Positions 16,781-25,623 of a stretch of DNA of 64,000 nt are shown here, one piece after another. The position numbers were made by a program, and so were the translations under genes. Below the pieces are notes generated by a model. It searched no databases, was not told the DNA's origin, and worked only from the letters and a program-made list of their open reading frames with translations. Source of the stretch: Fibrobacter sp. UWR4 (GTDB lineage: Bacteria > Fibrobacterota > Fibrobacteria > Fibrobacterales > Fibrobacteraceae). Location: NCBI RefSeq assembly GCF_003149045.1, contig NZ_QGDU01000005.1, positions 1-64,000 of the forward strand, written 5' to 3'. How positions within the stretch are numbered: the stretch's first letter is position 1; every line of letters begins with the position of its first letter.

Positions 16781-18451
16781 TTAGAAGTTGTCGTTAGGGT
16801 TTGCGCGGAAGTAAACCGGGATAGCGTCGTTTTGGTTTGTGCGTAAGTAAGCCGGGATAGAATAATCCTGGGTGCTATCCTTGATAGATTCTTCAACAAC
16901 CTGCTGACGTTCAACGGAACCATAGTTGCGAGTGAAAGCCGGAGTATCCAGACCTGCACGGCCACCATTCATGACATCGTCATCAGCAACTGCAGAAATC
17001 TCGGAAGTTTCGGGCATACGGCTCGTGACTTCTTCTTCCATAACTGCAGTAGCGGTAGCATCAAATGCCGGAGCTGCGTATGCAGAAGCAACAGCCGGAG
17101 CAACGTTAGCCATGGTCTGTGCAGCAACTGCGGCAGGAGCCATACGGCGGGCAAACATTTCAGGGGCAGGTGCAGCAGCCGGTGCAGCAACAGGAGCAGC
17201 CGGGGCTACGGATGCTACGGGAGCCGGAGCAACAGGAGCTTCTGCGGGAGCTGCGGTAGTCATTGCTTCAGCGAAAAAGTTCACTGCGGTCGGACGCGGA
17301 GTTGCCTGCTGTACAGCGGGTGCTGCAGCGGGAACAGCGACGGTGGGCTGAGAGTTGCCGAAAACCGGGTTCGGAGCAAAGCCAGTCATCTGCATGGTCT
17401 GTGCAGTGGTAAATACGGGAGCTGCGGGCTGGTTGTTAGCAGTGCCACCGCAACCAGTTGCGATAATAGTGATGCAAACCTTGTCACCCAGTTCCGGAAC
17501 AGTGATATCGCCAATGATAATGTTCGGATTACCTTCTTCACCCACCTTTTCATAGATGTGTTCCATAGCGTCGCTATGTTCCAGCAAGGAGTAGTTTTCA
17601 CCGTGAGCAACATTGATGAGAACGCCAGAAGCGCCTTCGATGTTGATGTCTTCCAGAAGCGGAGATGCAAGAGCCAGGTCAGCAGCGGCAATACCGCGCT
17701 TTTCACCCTGAGCGCAGCCAGTACCCATAAGAGCGCTACCGCCCTTGAGCATGACCTTACGAATATCAGCAAAGTCAACGTGAACCAGGCCATGGTGGAA
17801 CATAATGCCGCAGATGCTCTGAACAGCGTTGCCCAGGATTTCATCAGCCATCTTGAAGGCTTCTTCCATGGTAGCCTTCTGGTTGGAGCTCTGGAGCAAA
17901 GTCAGGAGCTTCTTGTTTTCCACGACGATGATGGTGTCAACGCATTCGCGGAGAGCCTTGATGCCGGCCTGAGCGATGGAGGAACGAGCGTTACCTTCAA
18001 AACGGAACGGCTTGGTGACCACAGCAACGGTCAGGATGCCCATTTCGCGAGCAACGTTAGCAACGATAGGAGCTGCACCAGTACCGGTACCACCACCCAT
18101 ACCGGCGGTGACGAACACCATGTCGGCGCCCTTCATAGCTTCCTTCAGTTCTTCAATATTTTCTTCAACAGCCTTGCTAGCCTTTTCCGGATCCATGCCT
18201 GCGCCGAGACCCTTAGTGGTCTTTTCGCCAATCACAATCTTGTGATCAGCCAGGCTCAGGTCAAGAGCCATAGCGTCAGTGTTGACAGCATAGTATTCAA
18301 CGCCATCAATATTCATCTGCTTCATGCGGTTCACAGTGTTACCACCGGCACCACCTACGCCGAATACCTTGACCTTTGCGTTACGAGTAGAGGAATCGTC
18401 TCCCATGATGCGGGACTGTGCCTCAAAGTTGATCTTTTCGAATTCACTCAT
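16781..18451 (-). CDS. ftsZ: Cell division GTPase FtsZ with tandem C-terminal peptides
   Basis: A 556-residue FtsZ, the tubulin homologue that forms the Z-ring. The core (about residues 25-335) has VGGAGGNTVNRM, the GTP signature GGGTGTGAAP and the T7 loop HVDFADI. A long Ala/Pro-rich linker of roughly 190 residues follows. The end contains two copies of the conserved C-terminal peptide: IPAYLRTNQND and IPVYFRANPND, then NF. In DNA these are 36-base tandem units at 16826-16861 and 16790-16825, with 30 of 36 bases identical. The peptide normally contacts FtsA. Most FtsZs are about 380 residues, so the linker is long. GGGAG lies upstream of the ATG. Last gene of the dcw cluster, 57 bases after ftsA. 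Confidence 0.97.
   Translation of the reverse strand: MSEFEKINFEAQSRIMGDDSSTRNAKVKVFGVGGAGGNTVNRMKQMNIDGVEYYAVNTDAMALDLSLADHKIVIGEKTTKGLGAGMDPEKASKAVEENIEELKEAMKGADMVFVTAGMGGGTGTGAAPIVANVAREMGILTVAVVTKPFRFEGNARSSIAQAGIKALRECVDTIIVVENKKLLTLLQSSNQKATMEEAFKMADEILGNAVQSICGIMFHHGLVHVDFADIRKVMLKGGSALMGTGCAQGEKRGIAAADLALASPLLEDINIEGASGVLINVAHGENYSLLEHSDAMEHIYEKVGEEGNPNIIIGDITVPELGDKVCITIIATGCGGTANNQPAAPVFTTAQTMQMTGFAPNPVFGNSQPTVAVPAAAPAVQQATPRPTAVNFFAEAMTTAAPAEAPVAPAPVASVAPAAPVAAPAAAPAPEMFARRMAPAAVAAQTMANVAPAVASAYAAPAFDATATAVMEEEVTSRMPETSEISAVADDDVMNGGRAGLDTPAFTRNYGSVERQQVVEESIKDSTQDYSIPAYLRTNQNDAIPVYFRANPNDNF
16790..16861 (-). repeat. Two 36-bp tandem repeats encoding the FtsZ C-terminal peptide
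   Basis: Units 16790-16825 and 16826-16861 differ at six positions. Each encodes twelve residues: S-I-P-A-Y-L-R-T-N-Q-N-D and A-I-P-V-Y-F-R-A-N-P-N-D. Confidence 0.95.
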
Positions 18452-18508
18452 GTTATAATCTCCCTGATTTTGAGTGTTTAGGTTAGTTGTTAAAATTCTT
18501 GTTTGCGA

Positions 18509-19747
18509 TTAGAAGTAGGTCTTCAGGAATTCCTTGAAGCGGTTGAAGCCCTTCTTCATGGAAACTGCGATCTGAGCGCCTGTATCCTTACCCTTCTTTT
18601 CGCGATGCTGCTTGTTTGCATAATGAAGCAAGCCAATACCTGTTGCATAGGAAGGATTCTGGAAAGCTTCCTGAATGCCGGTCATGCCCTTGGGGCGACC
18701 GATACGGACAGGCTTTCCGAACTCCTTGGAGGCAACCAGATCAATGCCATCCAGGTTGCAGCAGCCACCAGTCAGGACCACACCACCATTGATGATGGAA
18801 TCCATCTGATGCTTCTTAAGATCCTTAGCCAACAGCTGGAAAATTTCCTGAACGCGTGCGGTAATCACGCGAGCGAGAAGTTGCTTGGAGCAAGGAACAT
18901 CCCCACGGCCACCAACAGCAGGAACCGGGAATGTTTCATCTTCAATAAGATTGTTCAAATGGCAGGTACCATATTTCTTCTTGATTTCTTCTGCCTTGGA
19001 CAGAGAAATAGGTACCGGAAGGCACTTGCTAATGTCACTGGTGATTACATTACCAGCCAGGTCCAGAGATGCGGTATAGCGGACGGAATCGTTGACGAAA
19101 ACAGCGATATCTGCAGAGCCTGCACCAATATCAACCAGGGCAACGCCAAGTTCGCGTTCATCTTCAGTAAGGACTGCGCATGCGGCTGCAAGAGGTTCCA
19201 GCACAAAGCCAAGCACATTGAGACCAGCACGGTTCACGCACTTTGCCAGGTTCTGCATAGCGTTCTGTCGAGAGGTGACCAACTGAACGTCTACACCCAG
19301 GCGGCGACCGGAACGGCCCTTGGGATTGCGAATATGCTCTTCATCGTCCAGAGTATATTCACCCGGGAACACATGGATGATTTCACCGGCAGAGGCGGGA
19401 AGTGTACTAGCCTGTTTCTGCACGTTAATGATATCTTCTTCACGAACTTCACCGGTGGGAAGCGTGATGAGGCCCTTGTAGTTATACGGTTGGACATGCT
19501 TACCTGCGATACCCACATACACATCATGCACATCAATGCGTGCTGAAGATTCCAGCATGTGAATAGCCTGTTGCAGCTTTTCCACTACAGAGTCAAACTC
19601 ATCGGGATTTGCCAGCGGAAAATCGCCGCATTCAATAACACGGACGGTTTCACCACCGGAAATGCCAACGAACAGATTGACCTTGGATGCTCCGATATCG
19701 AGACCAAAGATGTAATCGTCTTTCTTTATGGGCTGTTGATCATCCAT
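18509..19747 (-). CDS. ftsA: Cell division protein FtsA
   Basis: A 412-residue actin-like ATPase that tethers FtsZ to the membrane. Seen: IFGLDIGASKVNLFVG (phosphate 1), the 1C subdomain, VALVDIGAGSADIAVF (phosphate 2), GGVVLTGG (adenosine motif), and a C-terminal amphipathic helix MKKGFNRFKEFLKTYF for membrane binding. I start at ATG 19747, which has GAGGTG six bases upstream and overlaps the ftsQ stop (ATGGATGA); an in-frame ATG at 19765 lies inside ftsQ and is less likely. Next gene ftsZ. Confidence 0.95.
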   Translation of the reverse strand: MDDQQPIKKDDYIFGLDIGASKVNLFVGISGGETVRVIECGDFPLANPDEFDSVVEKLQQAIHMLESSARIDVHDVYVGIAGKHVQPYNYKGLITLPTGEVREEDIINVQKQASTLPASAGEIIHVFPGEYTLDDEEHIRNPKGRSGRRLGVDVQLVTSRQNAMQNLAKCVNRAGLNVLGFVLEPLAAACAVLTEDERELGVALVDIGAGSADIAVFVNDSVRYTASLDLAGNVITSDISKCLPVPISLSKAEEIKKKYGTCHLNNLIEDETFPVPAVGGRGDVPCSKQLLARVITARVQEIFQLLAKDLKKHQMDSIINGGVVLTGGCCNLDGIDLVASKEFGKPVRIGRPKGMTGIQEAFQNPSYATGIGLLHYANKQHREKKGKDTGAQIAVSMKKGFNRFKEFLKTYF

Positions 19748-20582
19748 TGAGACACCTCTTTTCATAATTCCTTACATATGCGAAGCCCGGGAACCTCATA
19801 TCGACTTCGCCAGCGCATCTTAAATCCTTACTAAACCCCTTTCCCAAAGACTCATAGAGGGCAAAAACATCTTCTGTCCAGCTCTTTGCGGAAAACAGAA
19901 CATGATAACCTGCGTCCTTGAAGAAAACTTCAAATGCGTGATCCTTTTCAGACCAACCCACCTGAGAAACCTTTTCGTACAAACCGCTATTCATCTGACG
20001 CATCGTGGTGAGGAAAGCGGCAACGTCCTTAACCTTGTCCAAATTTTCGTGATCGAAAATGGGAAGTCTCATGGCAGAAGCTCTTGCAATGGACATGGGC
20101 AAGCCCTTTTCGGAATAACCAACTACGCTTGTACCGTCAAACACGGAGAACACCGGAGAGGTTTCCGTTAGCTTGATGTTCAAGGTAGACGGGAAAGTCT
20201 TGGTAACGATCGCATCGTGAATCAGCGGCAAGCGAAGCAGGGCCTGACGGACAGAATCTTCGTCTACGTCACCCATCAGCATGCCCGTTTCGATTTGAGC
20301 GTTCTGGACCACGTCTTCCCAGGAAAGCATGCGGTTGCCTTCAATATCCACATATTGCAAGTGGCGGAATTCCAGCGGATTGAATCTCTGAAGTTCAAAG
20401 CGCTGCTGATATGCCGCCACGCAAAGAGCAGCAACCACAACACAGACAATCCAGCCACGGCGAGCAAACCAGCGGCATGCGGCCGCAACACCAGATTTAA
20501 TCTTCTGGCTACGAGCCTGCTTGCGCAGCTGTTCATTCACGCCGATTCTGCGGCCGAGAAATGTCGTCTTGTGTTCAGTCAA
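19740..20582 (-). CDS. ftsQ: Cell division protein FtsQ
   Basis: A 280-residue bitopic protein of the divisome core (with FtsL and FtsB). A cytoplasmic basic N-terminus, one membrane helix (about residues 44-60, WIVCVVVAALCVAAY), then a POTRA domain (about 70-145, beginning LQYVDIEGNRMLSWEDVV) and the FtsQ/DivIB beta domain. Sequence conservation of FtsQ is low, so the call also rests on its position between murC and ftsA. It begins 17 bases after murC. Confidence 0.88.
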   Translation of the reverse strand: MTEHKTTFLGRRIGVNEQLRKQARSQKIKSGVAAACRWFARRGWIVCVVVAALCVAAYQQRFELQRFNPLEFRHLQYVDIEGNRMLSWEDVVQNAQIETGMLMGDVDEDSVRQALLRLPLIHDAIVTKTFPSTLNIKLTETSPVFSVFDGTSVVGYSEKGLPMSIARASAMRLPIFDHENLDKVKDVAAFLTTMRQMNSGLYEKVSQVGWSEKDHAFEVFFKDAGYHVLFSAKSWTEDVFALYESLGKGFSKDLRCAGEVDMRFPGFAYVRNYEKRCLNG

Positions 20583-20599
20583 CGTTTAACTCCAATATC

Positions 20600-21982
20600 C
20601 TAGATGCATTCCTTCAGAATGGTTTCGCCAAGTTTGTAAATGCTACCGGCACCCATCAGGACCACCACATCACCTTCGCGCAGTTCCTTCTTCAGGATAG
20701 GCAGCAAGTTCATCTGGTCGCCAATGAAACGAGCATCGCGATGGCCGCGAGCGGTTGCGCTGTCGGAAACAAGAGCACCAGTTACACCTTCAATAGGCTT
20801 TTCGCGGGCAGGGTAAATGTCGGTTGCAAGCAGGACGTCACAATTAGCGAAAGCGCTACCGAATGCTTCGTGCTGATCGCGGGTACGAGTAAAAAGGTGC
20901 GGCTGGAAAGCGACAATAATGCGCTTGTCCGGGAAGGCATCGCGGAAACCCAGCAAGGTTGCGGTTGCTTCGGTCGGGTGATGAGCATAATCATCAAAGA
21001 CCATGACGCCATTCTTTTCGCCAATAAATTCAAAGCGACGCTTCACGCCTTCGAATCCTGCCACAGCCTTACGGGCAACGTCAGCATTGATACCTTCTTC
21101 AATAGCCAGGGCTACTGCTGCAGTTGCGTTCAGCACGTTATGACGGCCAGGAATCTGCAGGCGGAATTCGCCCAGGCTGTTGCCATCATTCAAAATTTCA
21201 AATACGGGGAAGCCCTTTTCAAAACGCAGGTTATCCACGCGATACTTCGCCTGACGAGTAAAGCCATAAGTAATTACCGGCTTCTTCAGGCGCATCAGGA
21301 TCTGCTGAGCATTGGGATCGTCCAGGCACAGAATAATCTGACCGTAGAACGGGATCTTGTTTGCAAACTGTACGAAAGCATCCTTAATGTCTTCAATATT
21401 TTCGTAGGTATCCAGATGGTCTGCATCAATATTAGTAATGATGGCAGAAGAAGGCATCATGGAAAGGAAGCTACGGTCAAATTCGTCAGATTCGGCAATG
21501 AGGTAGTTGCCCTTACCCACTTTGGCGCCACTGCCGTGACCCTTCACCACGCCACCCACAATAATGGTGGGATCAAGACCGGCTTCTTCCCAGATCTGGC
21601 CCACAATGGAAGTGGTGGTAGTCTTGCCGTGGGTACCGGCAATAGACAAGGTGTACTTCATACGCATCAATTCGCCCAACATTTCTGCACGCTTGATGAC
21701 GGGAATACGACGATTACGAGCTTCAACCAGTTCCGGATTATCGTGGGGAACAGCAGAGGAATAGACAACCAGGTCGGCGTCTTCCACATTCTTGGCGTCG
21801 TGCTTGGGATCCACGCGGATACCCAGATTTCTCAGGTAATCGACGACAGCACTTTCACTCATGTCGGAGCCGCTGACCACAAAGCCATTGGCATGAAGGA
21901 CTTCTGCAATACCGGACATGCCTGCACCGCCGATACCGACGAAATGGAGGCGACGTACGCGCTTGCAATCATTAATCTGCAT
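20600..21982 (-). CDS. murC: UDP-N-acetylmuramate--L-alanine ligase MurC
   Basis: A 460-residue Mur ligase that adds the first amino acid, L-Ala, to UDP-MurNAc in the cytoplasm. Seen: N-terminal RLHFVGIGGAGMSGIAEVL (typical of MurC), ATP loop IAGTHGKTTTTS, the carbamylated-Lys and central-domain region, DDYAHHPTEATATL. The start shares one base with the murG stop (TAATG). MurB and Ddl, often next to murC, are absent here. Confidence 0.96.
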   Translation of the reverse strand: MQINDCKRVRRLHFVGIGGAGMSGIAEVLHANGFVVSGSDMSESAVVDYLRNLGIRVDPKHDAKNVEDADLVVYSSAVPHDNPELVEARNRRIPVIKRAEMLGELMRMKYTLSIAGTHGKTTTTSIVGQIWEEAGLDPTIIVGGVVKGHGSGAKVGKGNYLIAESDEFDRSFLSMMPSSAIITNIDADHLDTYENIEDIKDAFVQFANKIPFYGQIILCLDDPNAQQILMRLKKPVITYGFTRQAKYRVDNLRFEKGFPVFEILNDGNSLGEFRLQIPGRHNVLNATAAVALAIEEGINADVARKAVAGFEGVKRRFEFIGEKNGVMVFDDYAHHPTEATATLLGFRDAFPDKRIIVAFQPHLFTRTRDQHEAFGSAFANCDVLLATDIYPAREKPIEGVTGALVSDSATARGHRDARFIGDQMNLLPILKKELREGDVVVLMGAGSIYKLGETILKECI

Positions 21983-23052
21983 TATGCATTCTCCTTAGAG
22001 AGGATTACCTTTGCAATCTGATCGGCAGCATCAGGCATACCGAGAGATTTTGCTGCAGCAGCCATCTTCTTCAGGCCATCTTCATCAGCAAGAAGGCGTT
22101 CCACCTTTTCCCACAGGTGATTTTCATCTGCGTCCAATTCCACAAGAGCAGCACCAGCCTTTTCCACAACACGGGCGTTGTGTTCCTGGTGGTTAGCAGT
22201 TGCGTGAGGGAACGGAAGCAGGATAGAGGGCTTGCCAAAAGCAAGAATTTCAGCGAGAGCGGAAGCACCTGCACGGCTGATGATCAAGTCAGCATGCTTC
22301 ATATAGGAGTAAATGCCATCCAGGAAGCCACGAACTGCAACATTGTTCACGTTGCCCACGCGGTTGTTGATGGTTTCCACATTCTTTACACCCACCTGCC
22401 AGACAACGGAAACATCGTCACGGGCAGCGATAGTCTTGATGCTTTCCTCAATCTTATTGTTGATGCCTACAGCACCCTGGGAACCACCCACAATGAACAC
22501 AGCCTTCTTACCTTCCCTAAATTCCATAGGACGAGGCAGAGAATCTTCAGTAGGCAATTCACGGACAGGGTTTCCAAAAACCATGCACTTTTCTGCAGGG
22601 AAAGCCTTGGCAGCATCGTCAGAAGTTACAAAGATGGTCTTTGCATAGCGAGAGCCAACCTTGTTGGCAACACCTGCAACAGCATTCTGTTCCTGCAGAT
22701 ACACGGGAATACCCATGGAACCTGCGGCAAGGACAATGGGAAGGGAAACGTAGCCGCCAGTAGCAACAACTACATCAGGCTTCACCTTCTTCACAACGCT
22801 CTTGGCACGGACCAGAGCCTTGGTCAAGTTAAAAGGCAGAGCGAGATTCTTCAGGAACGGGCCGCGATGCAGAGGCACAGCGGAAATGTATTCATAGGGC
22901 CAATCCTTTGCCACCAGGCGTTCTTCCATGGAGCCCTTACGGCCGGCAAAAGTAATATCGGTAACGCCCATCTTCTTCAGGCTATTGGCAATAGCTACTG
23001 CCGGGAAAATATGGCCACCGGTACCGCCACAAACGAAGAGGAACTTTTTCAT
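21982..23052 (-). CDS. murG: UDP-GlcNAc transferase MurG (lipid II synthesis)
   Basis: A 356-residue GT-B glycosyltransferase that converts lipid I to lipid II at the inner membrane face. Seen: FVCGGTGGHIFPAVAIA (N-terminal glycine loop), YLQEQNAVAGVANK, GGSQGA and the UDP-GlcNAc-binding RAGASALAEILAFGKPSILLP followed by ATANHQEHNA. It overlaps the end of ftsW by four bases and is joined to murC by TAATG. Confidence 0.96.
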   Translation of the reverse strand: MKKFLFVCGGTGGHIFPAVAIANSLKKMGVTDITFAGRKGSMEERLVAKDWPYEYISAVPLHRGPFLKNLALPFNLTKALVRAKSVVKKVKPDVVVATGGYVSLPIVLAAGSMGIPVYLQEQNAVAGVANKVGSRYAKTIFVTSDDAAKAFPAEKCMVFGNPVRELPTEDSLPRPMEFREGKKAVFIVGGSQGAVGINNKIEESIKTIAARDDVSVVWQVGVKNVETINNRVGNVNNVAVRGFLDGIYSYMKHADLIISRAGASALAEILAFGKPSILLPFPHATANHQEHNARVVEKAGAALVELDADENHLWEKVERLLADEDGLKKMAAAAKSLGMPDAADQIAKVILSKENA

Positions 23053-24233
23053 ACGCCACTCCTTGAAAAACCAAAGTTTCTAAACACGCTACTATCCAGC
23101 GAGGAACCACTCATATAAGGTTCGTTAATCTTCCTACCAGAATTGGCACGGGAAATGTTCAGCAAAATTCCAACGGCTACACAGGAATAGCCCAGGTTCG
23201 TTCCACCAAAGCTCAGGAACGGCAAGGGCTGACCCGTGGTAGGAATCAGGCCAACGCAAACACAAACGTGGACCACAAAGTTGAAGAACAGAGACAAGGT
23301 CAAAGCCAGAGCCAAATACCTACCGAAACGAGTAGAAGCATTCTGGGCAATCTTGAATCCCTGAGAGAAGAGAATTGCAAAAGCCATCAAAACAGCGAAG
23401 GTTCCTACAAAGCCAATTTCTTCTCCAATCACTGCATAGACCACATCCTTGTGAGCTTCCGGCAAATAGCCAAGCTTCTGAAGTCCCATACCATAGCCCG
23501 TCCCAAACAGGCCACCGTTACCAAGAGCCTGCAAAGCATGATCCCCCTGATAATTAGAAGCAACCATCTGGCCTTCGTCAGCAAAGAATGCCATAATTCG
23601 AGCTCTAGAGTGAGTGGAGAACAAAAGCTTCAAGATTCCCAGAGGAATCACAGCACCAAGAATTCCTGCCAGATACTTCAGGTTAGCACCTGCAATCATC
23701 ATGACCGTAAACACAATGGCAGAAATCATGATCAACATGGAGAAGTTTGGCTGCAGAACCAAAACCATAGCGCAAAGACCATAAGGAATTGCAGGTTGGA
23801 CAATGGTGCAGGCAACAGACTTAATGTTATCCCCTGCTTCAGAAAGCTTTGCGCTAATCCAGATCAAAAGGCCAAGCTTCATGAATTCAGAAGGCTGGAT
23901 ACCGAAAATCCAACGGTTAGCACCCTTGACGCCACCACCCTTCACCAGGGCCAAAACAGAAAGCACAAAAAACGCCACAAAAACGACACGACCCAGGACC
24001 TTCCATACGCCATAATCCAACCTGGAAATTCCAAGCATGATAATAAAGCAGGGAATAGCCTTCTTCAAATGTGCCATCATGTAATATTCAGCACCAAAGC
24101 CCATAGCCTTGGCCTGCGCAGCAGAAGCCGTATAAACAACAGCCACACCGAGACACAGCAGTAGCATAGCCACCACTAACAGCATCTTATTCATGCTGGA
24201 GCCTCGAGTGATAATGTTGTTCAAGATCTTCAT
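23049..24233 (-). CDS. ftsW: Peptidoglycan polymerase FtsW (SEDS family)
   Basis: A 394-residue multi-pass protein (about ten hydrophobic helices) that polymerises septal glycan strands from lipid II with FtsI. Seen: PSEFMKLGLLIWISAKLSE with the SEDS catalytic-site Asp/Glu area, GTGYGMGLQKLGYLPEAHKDVVYAVIGEE, and the end GLIPTTGQPLPFLSFGGTN. I start at ATG 24233 with TTTAGGA upstream, eight bases after murF; the longer ORF runs back into murF. Normally mraY and murD stand between murF and ftsW; here they do not. Confidence 0.95.
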   Translation of the reverse strand: MKILNNIITRGSSMNKMLLVVAMLLLCLGVAVVYTASAAQAKAMGFGAEYYMMAHLKKAIPCFIIMLGISRLDYGVWKVLGRVVFVAFFVLSVLALVKGGGVKGANRWIFGIQPSEFMKLGLLIWISAKLSEAGDNIKSVACTIVQPAIPYGLCAMVLVLQPNFSMLIMISAIVFTVMMIAGANLKYLAGILGAVIPLGILKLLFSTHSRARIMAFFADEGQMVASNYQGDHALQALGNGGLFGTGYGMGLQKLGYLPEAHKDVVYAVIGEEIGFVGTFAVLMAFAILFSQGFKIAQNASTRFGRYLALALTLSLFFNFVVHVCVCVGLIPTTGQPLPFLSFGGTNLGYSCVAVGILLNISRANSGRKINEPYMSGSSLDSSVFRNFGFSRSGV

Positions 24234-24240
24234 AATATTC

Positions 24241-25623
24241 CTAAACGTTAACCTTGGTAAGCTTGAGCATCGCTTCGACAACTTGTTCCATATGCATACC
24301 GCGGGAACCCTTCACCAGGAGAACGTCTCCCTCAGACACTTCTTCTGTCAGTTCAGCAATCAGATCCTGAACGGAATCGAAGTGATAAGCAGACTTCATG
24401 CCCTTGGACTTTGCGCCCTTCACATAAAGCTTAGCCTTCTCGCCAACAGTAAACAGCATGTCAAAATTCATTTCCGGAACCATGGCGCCCATTTCCAGGT
24501 GGAGAGCGTCAGTCTTGTCGCCCAGTTCCAGCATATCGCCAAGAATGGCAATACGGCGATTCACCTTCATGTTACCAATGGTCTGGAGAGCCATCTTGGT
24601 AGAAGACGGATTTGCGTTATAGCAATCAGACACGATCTTGAAGCCATTGGCATTCTTGATTTCCATACGCATATTGGTGGAATGGAAGTTGGCAAGAGCC
24701 TTGGCAATATCGGTCTTGGAAACCTTCATCGCTTCACCGATGGCGATAGCGGCCAGTGCATTATAAACGTTGTGGATGCCCGGAACAGACAGCGTAAACT
24801 TAGTGCGACCAATAAAGAAGGACGCACAGTTGTTCTCGTCGTAGGACAGCTTTTCGGGCTTGTAGATACCACGCTTAATTCCGAATGTGACCACCTTATA
24901 GCTGGTGTTGGAACGGAGCTTGCAAAGGTGAGCATCATCAGCATTCACAATCAGAAGGCCGTTCTTCTTGAGTCCTGCAGTAATCGTGCGCTTTTCCGCA
25001 AAGACACCATCAAAGTCCTTTAGTTTTTCCAGATGGCTTGCACCAATATTGGTAATTACAGCAATATCGGGTTCAGTAGCCATAGACAACGGACGAATTT
25101 CGTCGGGACCGCTAGTACCCATTTCAATGACTGCAGCTTCGTGGGAGTGTTTCAGCTGGAACAAGGTCATGGGCACGCCAATGTGGTTATTGAAGTTACC
25201 AGCAGTAGCGTGAGTATTGTACTTCATGGAAAGAACAGCCTTGGTCATTTCCTTGGTAGTGGTCTTTCCGTTAGAACCAGTGATAGCCACCTTCTTCAGC
25301 TTGAAATTCTTCTGGTAACCCTTGGCAAGCTTCAGCAGAGCCTTGGTGGTATCATCCACGGGGGCATACATCTTGAAGTTTTCAATACCTTCAGCATCCT
25401 GGTTCACAACACTCATCAGAGCTCCATTCTTTTCCATCTCAGTCACAAACTTGTGGGCGTCAAAACGTTCGCCCTTGATCGGCCAGAAAACAACACCCTT
25501 TGCAGGTTCACGGGAATCCATGCAAAGATTCACCTTGCGCCCCTGGGTACGGGCATTAACGCCCACAGCCTGGGTTTCCAGGATTTCAAGCAGTTCCTTA
25601 ATTTTCAAATCCAGCTTAAACAT
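24241..25623 (-). CDS. murF: UDP-MurNAc-tripeptide:D-Ala-D-Ala ligase MurF
   Basis: A 460-residue Mur ligase completing the UDP-MurNAc-pentapeptide. Seen: VNLCMDSREPAKGVVFWPIKGERFDAHKF in the N-terminal domain (MurF/E-like), ATP loop AITGSNGKTTTKEM, ATAGNFNNHIGVP, DCYNANPSSTKMAL and LGDMLELG. Overlaps murE by eight bases. The next gene on this strand is ftsW. Confidence 0.96.
   Translation of the reverse strand: MFKLDLKIKELLEILETQAVGVNARTQGRKVNLCMDSREPAKGVVFWPIKGERFDAHKFVTEMEKNGALMSVVNQDAEGIENFKMYAPVDDTTKALLKLAKGYQKNFKLKKVAITGSNGKTTTKEMTKAVLSMKYNTHATAGNFNNHIGVPMTLFQLKHSHEAAVIEMGTSGPDEIRPLSMATEPDIAVITNIGASHLEKLKDFDGVFAEKRTITAGLKKNGLLIVNADDAHLCKLRSNTSYKVVTFGIKRGIYKPEKLSYDENNCASFFIGRTKFTLSVPGIHNVYNALAAIAIGEAMKVSKTDIAKALANFHSTNMRMEIKNANGFKIVSDCYNANPSSTKMALQTIGNMKVNRRIAILGDMLELGDKTDALHLEMGAMVPEMNFDMLFTVGEKAKLYVKGAKSKGMKSAYHFDSVQDLIAELTEEVSEGDVLLVKGSRGMHMEQVVEAMLKLTKVNV

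Noticed and set aside
18503-19546. Long ORFs opposite ftsA, murC, bamA and uvrA
   Set aside because: They are frame shadows of conserved genes; their residues show no family motif and no ribosome site.
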